A DNA stretch of 64,000 nucleotides from Citreicoccus inhibens (GTDB taxonomy: Bacteria; Myxococcota; Myxococcia; Myxococcales; Myxococcaceae). Below the pieces are notes generated by a model that was given only the letters and a program-made list of their open reading frames with translations, did not search any database and had not been told where the DNA came from. Below, piece by piece: positions 43,323 through 50,812 of the stretch. The stretch is from NCBI RefSeq assembly GCF_019039035.1, contig NZ_JAHNZT010000003.1, forward strand, positions 124,001-188,000, given 5' to 3'. A program made the translations under genes and the position numbers. Numbering within the stretch: the stretch's first letter is position 1; each line of letters begins with the position of its first letter.

Positions 43323-43886
43323 CTAGCGGACGTTGCCGATCGAGTTCTTGATCGTATCGTGCCGCGACTTCATCACGTTGGAAACCGCCGTGAAGACCTG
43401 CGACTCGTGCTGCATCGCGGCCTGCAGGTTGAGCAGCTTCACGTTGTCGTTCTGCATCTGGCCCAGGCTGAAGTTTCCGTTCACCTGGTCACCGACGCTG
43501 CCGCCCACGCCGCTGGTGCCCAGCGTGCTGGGGCTGCCCGTGGAGCCGCCCACATTGGTGGACGCCACCGCGCCGGAGCCGGCCAGCAGCGACGCCGAGC
43601 CCGCGCCCGCGCTCATGGTGCCCGCGTACGGACCGCCCGCGATGCCCGAGCCCGCGCTGCCGGAGAACGTCTGCGCGGACGACACCGCCGCCGAGACGAT
43701 GCTGCCGCCGGGGACCATGCCGGCCACCGCGCCGACGCCCGCGCCCACCGCACCCGCCGCGTTGTTCAGGCCCGACTGAACCCGAGCGCCGAAGGTGGTG
43801 TTCGGGGTCTGACGCGCCGTCGTCATCTGGGTGTTCAGGCGCATGTTGCTGGGGCCCATCATACCGCCGTCGATCTTCACGCTCAT
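43323..43886 (-). CDS. Needle/rod-like protein with Gly/Ala/Ser-rich body
   Basis: The 187-residue protein has no signal peptide. Residues about 40-140 are Gly/Ala/Ser/Val-rich and hydrophobic. The C-terminal ~40 residues (VKLLNLQAAMQHESQVFTAV, then SNVMKSRHDTIKNSIGNVR) follow the needle/rod pattern and match the 73-residue proteins at 13 of 37 positions. ATG 43886 has a GGAGG five bases upstream. A sigma-28-like promoter lies at 43956-43985. It may be a tip, filament or translocator protein built on a needle-type helix. Confidence 0.7.
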   Translation of the reverse strand: MSVKIDGGMMGPSNMRLNTQMTTARQTPNTTFGARVQSGLNNAAGAVGAGVGAVAGMVPGGSIVSAAVSSAQTFSGSAGSGIAGGPYAGTMSAGAGSASLLAGSGAVASTNVGGSTGSPSTLGTSGVGGSVGDQVNGNFSLGQMQNDNVKLLNLQAAMQHESQVFTAVSNVMKSRHDTIKNSIGNVR

Positions 43887-43955
43887 CACTGCCTCCACGC
43901 GCTGGTGCCAGCGAAAACCGGGAACCGCTGGATGATCCAGTGGCTCTTTTCTGAA

Positions 43956-43985
43956 TTATCGGTCCGAGGGGATTTCAGGTTGCTT
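43956..43985 (-). promoter_or_regulatory. Sigma-28-like promoter for the gene at 43323
   Basis: Minus strand AAGCAAC (43979-43985), 15 bases, ACCGATAA (43956-43963), seven of eight matches to GCCGATAA. The start codon is about 70 bases downstream. Confidence 0.55.
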
Positions 43986-44026
43986 GGTGCGGATGAGAAA
44001 AGTGCCCGGGCTCACCCGACCCCCAG

Positions 44027-44299
44027 TCATTTCTTGCCTTTACCGCTCTTCGATTCCGCCACGAGGCGCTCGCGGACGTCCACGAGCATGCCGAGCAGTT
44101 CCTCGGAGCGGGCGATCGCAGCCTGGACTTTCTTGCCCTGCTCGGCGCGCGGGCCCTTGAGGTCCGTGAGGGCCGTCTTCACCGAGCCGAAGAAGGCGCC
44201 GACCTCCTCCGGGGTGGCCCGCTCGATGTACGACTCGATGGCGGGATAGGACGGAACCGGCAGCTCCGGGGCGGGCGACGGCTTGGCGGGCGGGGGCAT
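44027..44299 (-). CDS. Unknown small protein at the head of the T3SS locus
   Basis: Not recognised. The 90-residue protein has a Pro/Ala-rich start and a helical body (YIERATPEEVGAFFGSVKTA; AIARSEELLGMLVDVRERLV) with a Lys/Gly-rich tail. There is no signal or membrane helix. It is the first minus-strand gene of the locus, so it may be the start of a transcript. Could be a small chaperone or needle-partner (SctE/SctG-type), but this is a guess from size and position only. Confidence 0.55.
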   Translation of the reverse strand: MPPPAKPSPAPELPVPSYPAIESYIERATPEEVGAFFGSVKTALTDLKGPRAEQGKKVQAAIARSEELLGMLVDVRERLVAESKSGKGKK

Positions 44300-44573
44300 C
44301 GCGGGGACGGTCTCCTGGCAAGGTGCCGGCCAAGAGGCCGGGAATGCACGTCTTGCGAACGGTAGGGGAAAGCCCCGTCCGCATCAAGCCACCCCGGCGC
44401 CTGCGTTCGACTCACCGACACGCGCGCCGGGCCCCTGGCCCGTGGGCCGGTGTGGGGGCGGACGCGCGACCCGGGCGCCCGGGGCCTGTGCCCTCCACAC
44501 CCCGCACCTAGCTTTGACCTGGCGGGGGGCCCACGCCCCCCTCCCGTCCCACGTCACCACGAGGAGAGATTCC

Positions 44574-45212
44574 ATGAAGAAGCTGGTTGGGGTGTTCGTA
44601 TCGATGGCCATGTTGGGCTCGGGCGCGGCCCTGGCGCAGGGAGACAGCGCCAGCCAGGACACGCAGCAGCAACAGTCTTCGGGCGCGGCGCAAGGTGGCT
44701 CCGGCGCGGCGGGCTCGGACAGCATGCAGGGCACGTCCGGCTCGGGCTCGATGGATCAGGGCGGCAGCGGCAGCGCGGGCAGCGCCAGCAGCATGACCCA
44801 GGACTCCATGGGCCAGCAGGAGTTGACGGGCAAGGTCGTCAAGGCGAACAGCAAGATGGTCTGGGTGGACCACATGGGCGCCGTCGTCCCACTCGAGGTG
44901 GACAGCAAGACGCAGTTCACCGACCCGAGCCTCAAGGCCGCCAAGAACCTGAAGGAAGGCCAGGAGATCCGCGCCAGCTTCGAGGTGAAGGACACCAAGA
45001 ACGTGGCCAAGAGCATCGCGCCGAGCAGCGCGCCGAGCAGCGGCTCCAACACGACGGAGGGCACCTCACCCGACTCATCGCTCCACCACGGCACCGGTGG
45101 CTCGGGGATGGGCACGTCGCCCGAGGACCAGGGCACGAGCGGCTCCAGCCACGACAAGGGCATGAACCCCGACACGAAGTCGGGTTCGTCCAACTCGCCC
45201 GACACGTACTAG
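44574..45212 (+). CDS. Secreted Ser/Gly-rich protein with small beta domain
   Basis: The 212-residue protein begins at ATG 44574 with GAGGAGA upstream and has a signal peptide (cleavage after ALAQ). A Ser/Gly/Gln-rich spacer surrounds a compact domain at about 85-145 (ELTGKVVKANSKMVWVDHMG and EGQEIRASFEVKDTKN), which resembles the small OB-like DUF5666-type fold. The tail is again Ser/Gly-rich. Probably periplasmic or released. A strong terminator follows directly. Confidence 0.75.
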   Translation: MKKLVGVFVSMAMLGSGAALAQGDSASQDTQQQQSSGAAQGGSGAAGSDSMQGTSGSGSMDQGGSGSAGSASSMTQDSMGQQELTGKVVKANSKMVWVDHMGAVVPLEVDSKTQFTDPSLKAAKNLKEGQEIRASFEVKDTKNVAKSIAPSSAPSSGSNTTEGTSPDSSLHHGTGGSGMGTSPEDQGTSGSSHDKGMNPDTKSGSSNSPDTY

Positions 45213-45239
45213 CGGCGCCGCGCTCACGCCGCCCCCGAG

Positions 45240-45276
45240 ACCCCTCGTCTCCTCCGTGGAGACGAGGGGTTTCGCT
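45240..45276 (+). terminator. Rho-independent terminator
   Basis: A perfect 13-base stem (45240-45252 with 45258-45270) around loop TCCGT, followed by TTCGCT. It closes the gene at 44574. Confidence 0.85.
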
Positions 45277-45306
45277 TGTCCAGAGGTCGCGCATTCGTGA
45301 CACGGC

Positions 45307-45352
45307 GTTCAGTTCATTCAGTCTTGACTGAACGAACTGAACTCAATAAACG
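45307..45352 (+). promoter_or_regulatory. Palindromic operator over the promoter of the GbsR-ABC operon
   Basis: GTTCAGTTCATTCAGTC (45307-45323) and GACTGAACGAACTGAAC (45326-45342) form an inverted repeat with one mismatch around a TT centre. TTGACT (45324-45329) in its middle resembles a -35 box, with TAAACG at 45347-45352 as a weak -10 (17-base spacing). Binding here would block transcription of the regulator gene at 45397, suggesting autorepression. Confidence 0.7.
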
Positions 45353-45396
45353 CGGCACTCGGCGTTGAGTGACGCGAGGGGCGGCTCGGAGGCGAC

Positions 45397-45873
45397 ATGC
45401 AGCAGTTGAAGGCGGCTGAGCAACGCTTGGTCGAGGCCATGGGACTGCACTTCGAGGCGCAGGGTGCCACGCGCATCGCGGGGCGCATCCATGGCTTGCT
45501 GATGCTCGCGGACGAGCCGCTGTCGCTGGACCGCATCGGGCGACTGCTCAAGGTGAGCGCCGCCTCGGTCTCCACCAACATCCGTCAGTGCCTGGCCGCA
45601 GGGTTGGTGGAGCCCGTGAGCGTGCCCGGCGACCGCAAGCACTACTACGTCATCAGCACCCAGGGCTGGGAGACGCGGATGCGCAGCGCGGAGGAGTCGC
45701 TCAAGCGCTTCATCCGACTGTGCAAGGAAGCCCTGGACAACCCCTCGCTCGGCAACAAGCCGCACGTGCGCGAGGCGTGTGACTTTGGAGAATTCTACCT
45801 GGCCGAGATGGCCGGCATTTCCGAGCGGTGGCGCGCCACCCGAGGGAAGGCCTCGAAAGGACGTACGTCATGA
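45397..45873 (+). CDS. GbsR/MarR-family transcriptional regulator
   Basis: The 158-residue winged-helix protein has RIAGRIHGLLMLADEPLSLD and IGRLLKVSAASVSTNIRQCL as the helix-turn-helix (about 28-68) and the wing VSVPGDRKHYYVI. This arrangement is GbsR-like: a MarR relative with helices on both ends for dimerisation. GGAGG lies six bases before ATG 45397. The stop overlaps the ABC ATPase start (ATGA). It probably binds the palindrome at 45307-45342 and controls its own operon; the inducer is unknown. Confidence 0.88.
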   Translation: MQQLKAAEQRLVEAMGLHFEAQGATRIAGRIHGLLMLADEPLSLDRIGRLLKVSAASVSTNIRQCLAAGLVEPVSVPGDRKHYYVISTQGWETRMRSAEESLKRFIRLCKEALDNPSLGNKPHVREACDFGEFYLAEMAGISERWRATRGKASKGRTS

Positions 45874-46613
45874 GCGCCGGACAGTCCCCCATTGTTTCCA
45901 TCTTCGATGTCACAAAGGACTACAGCCTGGGGAAGGTGGTGGTTCCCGCGCTGCGAGGCGTGGACCTGAAGGTGTTCCCCGGGGAGTTCATCTCCATCGC
46001 GGGCCCCTCGGGCAGCGGAAAGACGACGCTGCTCAACCTCATTGGCTGCGTAGACACGGCCACCGCGGGCGTGGTGAGCGTGGCGGGCCAGGACACCAAG
46101 AAGCTGACAGAGAAGGAGCTGACGAACCTGCGGCTGCACACCATCGGGTTCATCTTCCAGAGCTTCAACTTGGTGTCGGTGCTCAGCGTCTTCCAGAACG
46201 TGGAGTTCCCGCTCCTGCTGCAGCGCAAGCTGAACAAGGCCGAGCGCAAGGACCGCGTGATGCAGCTGCTCGAGCAGGTGGGGCTCGCGCAGCACGAGAA
46301 GCACCGCCCCAACGAGCTGTCCGGCGGTCAGCGTCAGCGTGTCGCCGTGGCGCGCGCGCTCGTCACCCGGCCCCAGTTGGTGCTGGCGGACGAGCCGACC
46401 GCCAACCTGGACTCGGTGACGGGCCAGCACATCATCGACTTGATGAAGGAGCTCAACCAGAAGGAGGGCACCACCTTCATCTTCTCCACCCACGACGCGA
46501 AGGTGATGAACCACGCGAACGCCGTGGTGAGACTGGCGGACGGGAAGATCCTCGACCGGGTCACCTCCGCCGAGGCCCAGCGCGCGATGGCCGCGGGCGC
46601 GGAGGGCCACTAG
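45870..46613 (+). CDS. ABC transporter ATPase (LolD/MacB type)
   Basis: The 247-residue protein has Walker A GPSGSGKTT (about 44-52), signature LSGGQRQRVAVARAL, Walker B LVLADEPTANLD and switch His in FIFSTHDAK. The group is the LolD/MacB/FtsE type that serves FtsX-fold permeases, consistent with the next two genes. ATG 45870 overlaps the regulator stop; the longer ORF upstream is out of frame with the regulator and not supported. Confidence 0.93.
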   Translation: MSAGQSPIVSIFDVTKDYSLGKVVVPALRGVDLKVFPGEFISIAGPSGSGKTTLLNLIGCVDTATAGVVSVAGQDTKKLTEKELTNLRLHTIGFIFQSFNLVSVLSVFQNVEFPLLLQRKLNKAERKDRVMQLLEQVGLAQHEKHRPNELSGGQRQRVAVARALVTRPQLVLADEPTANLDSVTGQHIIDLMKELNQKEGTTFIFSTHDAKVMNHANAVVRLADGKILDRVTSAEAQRAMAAGAEGH

Positions 46614-46616
46614 GCC

Positions 46617-48719
46617 ATGGGACAGCTCAGACTCTTGATTCAGGTCGCGTTTCGCAACCTGTTCGCCAGCCGCATCAACCTGCTCATCGGGGCCATCATC
46701 TTCTTCGGCACCCTGCTCGTCGTCGTGGGCGGCGGGTTGGTGGACAGCGTCGACACGGCCATGAGCCGCAGCATCATCGGCAGCATCGCCGGGCACCTGC
46801 AGGTCTACTCGGACCACTCGAAGGACGAGCTGGGCCTCTTCGGGCAGATGGGCGGCGAGCCGGACCTGGCGGCGGTGGATGACTTCAGCGTCATCAAGCC
46901 GCTGCTGGAGAAGCACCCCAACGTGAAGACGGTGGTGCCCATGGGCACCAGCGGCGCCATGGTGACCTCCGGCAACACCGTGGACCTGCTGCTGGCGCGG
47001 CTGCGTGAGCTGTATCGCCAGCGCGTGGACCACGGCGAGACGCCGGAGCTGCGCGAGCAGCTCGACAGCCTCAAGGGACACGTGCGGCACATCGTCACGC
47101 TGCTGGAGTCCGACCTGGCCAACAAGGACACCCTCCTGTCCGACGGCGCGCTGGAGCCCGCGGACGAAGAGGCCATCGCGAAGGCCCGTTCGGACGCGTT
47201 CTGGGCCGGGTTCGAGCAGGACCCCTTCAGCGCGCTGGAGTTCCTCGAGAACCGCATCGCCCCCCTGCTCCCAGACGGCACCATGCTCTACCTGCGCTAC
47301 GCGGGCACGGACCTGGAGTCCTTCCAGAAGAGCTTTGACCGCATGGAGCTGGTGGATGGTCAGCCGGTGCCCCCGGGCAAGCGCGGCATGCTGCTGTCCA
47401 AGTTCTTCTACGAGGAGTTCCTCAAGCTGAAGACGGCGCGCCGCCTGGACCTCATCAAGCGCGAGCGCGACATCAACAAGAAGCGCATCGCCGAGGATCC
47501 GGAGATGCAGCGCTGGGTGAAGGAGAACACGCAGCAGCTTCGCGAGTTCGCCCTGCAGTTGGATCCGCTCAAGACGAAGCTGGCCATCGAGCGCCTGCAG
47601 AACCACCTCGGGACGAAGGAGCCCAACCTGGAGAAGCTCCTGGCGTCGTTCTTCGCCACGACCGACGACAACTTCGATGCGCGCTACGCCACGTTCTACA
47701 AGGACCTGGCGCCACTGCTGGAGCTGTACCGGCTGCGCCTGGGTGACTCGCTCACCATCACCGCCTTCACGCGCACGGGCTACGTGCAGAGCGTGAACGT
47801 CCGCATCTACGGCACCTACCAGTTCAAGGGCCTGGAGGAGTCGCAGCTCGCCGGCGGGCTGAACCTCATGGACCTGATGACGTTCCGCGACCTGTACGGC
47901 TACCTCACGCCGGACCGGAAGGCGGAGATCGCCGAGATCCAGAAGAAGAGCGGCGTGACGGCGGTGGCTCGCGAGAACGCCGAGGACGCCCTCTTCGGCA
48001 GCAGCGCGGCGCCCCTGGTGGCCGACGCGACGCCGGGCCTGCTCAACGACAAGGAAGGCATGGACGGCATGGGCCACCTGCGGCGCGAGGACCTGGCTGA
48101 GCGCGTCTACAACCAGCAGGAGCTCGAGAAGGGCATGGTGCTGAGCGCGGCCGTCATCCTCAAGGACCCCTCGAAGTTGAAGGAGACGATGGCCGAGTTG
48201 CAGCAGTCCGCGAAGGACGCCAACCTGCCCCTGCGCGTGGTGTCGTGGCAGCAGGCGGCGGGCATCATCGGGCAGTTCGTGATGATGGCGAAGATGGTGC
48301 TCGCCATCGCCGTGCTCATCATCTTCGTGGTCGCCCTGGTCATCATCAACAACGCCATGATGATGGCGACCCTGCAGCGCGTGCGTGAGATTGGCACCAT
48401 GCGCGCCATCGGGGCGCAGCGCTCGCTGGTGCTCAACATGGTGCTGGTGGAGACGCTGGTGCTGGGGCTCGTCTTCGGCGCGGCCGGCGCGCTCCTCGGC
48501 AGTGGCCTCATCGCGATGTGGGGGCACGCGGGCATCCCCGCGGGCAACCCCACCCTGTACTTCTTCTTCTCCGGTCCCCGCCTCCACCCGACGCTCAGCC
48601 TGGGAATCCTCGCGGCCGCGTTCGTCATCGTGCTGGTGGTGTCCGCGCTGTCCACCCTCTACCCCGCGTTCCTCGCGGCGCGCGTGTCGCCCCTCCGGGC
48701 GATGCAGACGGACGAGTGA
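46617..48719 (+). CDS. ABC permease, FtsX type, with large periplasmic domain
   Basis: The 700-residue protein has one N-terminal membrane helix (about 20-45), a ~500-residue extracytoplasmic domain rich in charged helices and three C-terminal helices (about 555-580, 605-635 and 660-690). The latter carry the FtsX motif TLQRVREIGTMRAIGAQRSL. This is the MacB/LolC-E topology, but the periplasmic domain is about twice as large as usual. It starts 3 bases after the ATPase gene. It would extract or push substrates from the inner membrane into the periplasm. Confidence 0.88.
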   Translation: MGQLRLLIQVAFRNLFASRINLLIGAIIFFGTLLVVVGGGLVDSVDTAMSRSIIGSIAGHLQVYSDHSKDELGLFGQMGGEPDLAAVDDFSVIKPLLEKHPNVKTVVPMGTSGAMVTSGNTVDLLLARLRELYRQRVDHGETPELREQLDSLKGHVRHIVTLLESDLANKDTLLSDGALEPADEEAIAKARSDAFWAGFEQDPFSALEFLENRIAPLLPDGTMLYLRYAGTDLESFQKSFDRMELVDGQPVPPGKRGMLLSKFFYEEFLKLKTARRLDLIKRERDINKKRIAEDPEMQRWVKENTQQLREFALQLDPLKTKLAIERLQNHLGTKEPNLEKLLASFFATTDDNFDARYATFYKDLAPLLELYRLRLGDSLTITAFTRTGYVQSVNVRIYGTYQFKGLEESQLAGGLNLMDLMTFRDLYGYLTPDRKAEIAEIQKKSGVTAVARENAEDALFGSSAAPLVADATPGLLNDKEGMDGMGHLRREDLAERVYNQQELEKGMVLSAAVILKDPSKLKETMAELQQSAKDANLPLRVVSWQQAAGIIGQFVMMAKMVLAIAVLIIFVVALVIINNAMMMATLQRVREIGTMRAIGAQRSLVLNMVLVETLVLGLVFGAAGALLGSGLIAMWGHAGIPAGNPTLYFFFSGPRLHPTLSLGILAAAFVIVLVVSALSTLYPAFLAARVSPLRAMQTDE

Positions 48720-48722
48720 GCC

Positions 48723-50024
48723 ATGTTCCAACTCTTCCTGATCGCCTTTCGTAACCTCGGCACGCATCGGCGGCGCACGCTCTTGTTGGGCGGCGCCATC
48801 GCGGGCGTCACCGCGCTGCTCGTCATCCTGCAAGGCCTGTCCAGCGGCATGCAGGAGTCGATGCTGCGCTCGGCCACCACGCTGATGACCGGCCACGTCA
48901 ACGTGGGCGGTTTCTACAAGCTCGCCGCCGGCCAGTCCGCCCCGGTGGTCACCAGCGCTCCCAAGGTGATGGAGCTCATCCACAAGGAAGTGCCCGAGCT
49001 GGACTACGCGGTACAGCGCGGGCGCGGGTGGGCCAAGGTCGTCAGCGAGACCGGCTCCGTGCAGGCCGGTATCGGCGGCATCGACGTGTCCACCGAGACG
49101 GGCTTCCGCAAGGTCCTCCAGATTCGCGAGGGCACCCTGGATGGATTGAACGAGCCCAACACACTGCTCGTCTTCCAGCAGCAGGCGGAGAAGCTCGGCG
49201 TGAAGGTGGGTGACACCGTCACCATCGTCGCGCCCACGATGCGCGGCATCAACAACACGGTGGACGTGCGCGTGGTGGCCATCGCGGCCAACGTGGGCAT
49301 GCTGAGCAGCTTCAACGTCTACGTCCCGTCTGCGACGTTGCGCTCGCTCTACCGGCTGAAGGACGACACCACGGGGGCCATCTTCCTGTACTTGAAGGAC
49401 CTCAAGCAGGTGCCCGCGGTGCAGGCGCGGCTGCGGCAGACGCTCGCGGCGGCGGGCTACGAGTTGATGGACAATGATCCGCGCGCCTTCTGGATGAAGT
49501 TCGACACCGTCAACCGCGAGGCGTGGACCGGGCAGAAGCTGGACATCACCAACTGGGAGGACGAGATCTCCTTCGTCAAGTGGACGGTGACCGCGCTCAA
49601 CATCCTCTCCGGCCTGCTCATCTCCATCCTGCTCGTCATCATCTGCGTGGGCATCATGAACACGCTGTGGATCGCCATCCGTGAGCGCACGCGAGAGATT
49701 GGCACCCTGCGCGCCATTGGCATGCAGCGCTCTCGCGTCGTGTGGATGTTCCTCCTGGAGGCCCTGACGCTGGGCTCCCTGGGCACGCTGGTGGGCGCGG
49801 GGTTGGGGCTTGTCGTGTGCACCCTCGTCAACGCCGCGCAGATCGCCGTGCCCAAGGTGGTCGCGGTGTTCATCCTCAGTGAGACGCTGAACCTGGCGGT
49901 GAGTCCGAAGGTGATTCTGGGCTCGATGCTGTTCATCACCGCGTGCACCACCGCCATTTCGCTCATCCCCTCCTTCCTCGCCGCGCGGCTCAAGCCGGTC
50001 ACGGCGATGCACCACATCGGGTGA
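48723..50024 (+). CDS. ABC permease, FtsX type
   Basis: The 433-residue protein has the same topology as its neighbour: a first membrane helix (about 18-40), a periplasmic domain, then three helices with the motif RERTREIGTLRAIGMQRSRV (about 317-336). It probably forms a heterodimer with the 700-residue permease, as LolC and LolE do. It starts 3 bases after the previous stop. Confidence 0.9.
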   Translation: MFQLFLIAFRNLGTHRRRTLLLGGAIAGVTALLVILQGLSSGMQESMLRSATTLMTGHVNVGGFYKLAAGQSAPVVTSAPKVMELIHKEVPELDYAVQRGRGWAKVVSETGSVQAGIGGIDVSTETGFRKVLQIREGTLDGLNEPNTLLVFQQQAEKLGVKVGDTVTIVAPTMRGINNTVDVRVVAIAANVGMLSSFNVYVPSATLRSLYRLKDDTTGAIFLYLKDLKQVPAVQARLRQTLAAAGYELMDNDPRAFWMKFDTVNREAWTGQKLDITNWEDEISFVKWTVTALNILSGLLISILLVIICVGIMNTLWIAIRERTREIGTLRAIGMQRSRVVWMFLLEALTLGSLGTLVGAGLGLVVCTLVNAAQIAVPKVVAVFILSETLNLAVSPKVILGSMLFITACTTAISLIPSFLAARLKPVTAMHHIG

Positions 50025-50029
50025 ACCCC

Positions 50030-50812
50030 ATGTCGCTCTCGAAACTGCTGTCCGCCGCGGTGGTGGCCGCGGCGTTGCTGTCCGCCCGCGCGGCGTCTGC
50101 CCTGGACACGCCCGCGATGACGAAGATGCTGCAGGTCATCGACGACCGGCAGCGAAATGGCGGCGACTACAAGGCGCTCGTCTATCTGGAGCAGAAGGAG
50201 AAGGACAAGACAGACGTGGCCCGCGAGGCGTGGGTGTACCGGCGCGACGCGGACGACAAGCTGATGATCCTCTTCTCCAAGCCCAAGGGCGAGGCTGGCA
50301 AGGGTTACCTGCGGCTGGACAAGAACCTCTGGAGCTACGACCCCAACGTGGGCAAGTGGGAGCGGCGCACAGAGCGCGAGCGCATCGCGGGCACCGACAG
50401 CCGCCGCGCCGACTTCGACGAGTCTCGACTGGCCGAGGAGTTCGAGCCGTCGGACAAGGGCGAGGAGACGCTCGGCAAGTACAAGGTCCACCATCTGATC
50501 CTCAAGGCGAAGGCCAACATCGACGTGGCCTATCCCCTGGTGGAGCTGTGGATCGACGTGGAGTCGGGCAACATCCTCAAGCGGCAGGAGTTCGCCCTCT
50601 CCGGGCGGCTGATGCGCACGCTGTACTATCCGACGTGGCGCAAGCTGTTCAGCGAGTCCAAGAACGCCGACGTGTGGTTCCCGGACCAGATCCGCATCTA
50701 TGACGAGGTGGAGAAGGCCAACTCCACGGTCATCGCCATCAAGAGCGTGGACCTCCACTCGCTGGAGGCGAACCTCTTCACCAAGGCCTGGCTCGAGAGC
50801 AAGAGCCGATGA
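50030..50812 (+). CDS. LolA-like periplasmic lipid/lipoprotein carrier
   Basis: The 260-residue protein has a signal peptide (cleavage near ASALDT). Its sequence fits the LolA-like outer-membrane lipoprotein-sorting family: EAWVYRRDADDKLMILFSKP, GYLRLDKNLWSYDPNVGKWE and VELWIDVESGNILKRQEFAL. These proteins have a half-barrel that holds lipid chains. It lies after the two permeases and overlaps the barrel gene by 4 bases (ATGA). It would carry material released by the ABC complex to the outer membrane. Confidence 0.85.
   Translation: MSLSKLLSAAVVAAALLSARAASALDTPAMTKMLQVIDDRQRNGGDYKALVYLEQKEKDKTDVAREAWVYRRDADDKLMILFSKPKGEAGKGYLRLDKNLWSYDPNVGKWERRTERERIAGTDSRRADFDESRLAEEFEPSDKGEETLGKYKVHHLILKAKANIDVAYPLVELWIDVESGNILKRQEFALSGRLMRTLYYPTWRKLFSESKNADVWFPDQIRIYDEVEKANSTVIAIKSVDLHSLEANLFTKAWLESKSR

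Noticed and set aside
22452-44299. Interpretation as a flagellar operon
   Set aside because: There is no flagellin, hook, rod or motor gene. SctJ is a short lipoprotein rather than FliF, and SycD-like chaperones are present.
44317-44331. Possible sigma-54 promoter (TGGC...GC) before the gene at 44574
   Set aside because: Only GG and GC positions fit; the -12 element reads CGGC and lies about 240 bases from the start codon.
45795-50015. 1406-residue open frame on the minus strand
   Set aside because: It is antisense to six motif-rich + genes (regulator, ATPase, permeases). High GC removes stops in this frame, and the product is His/Gln/Arg/Val-rich without domains.
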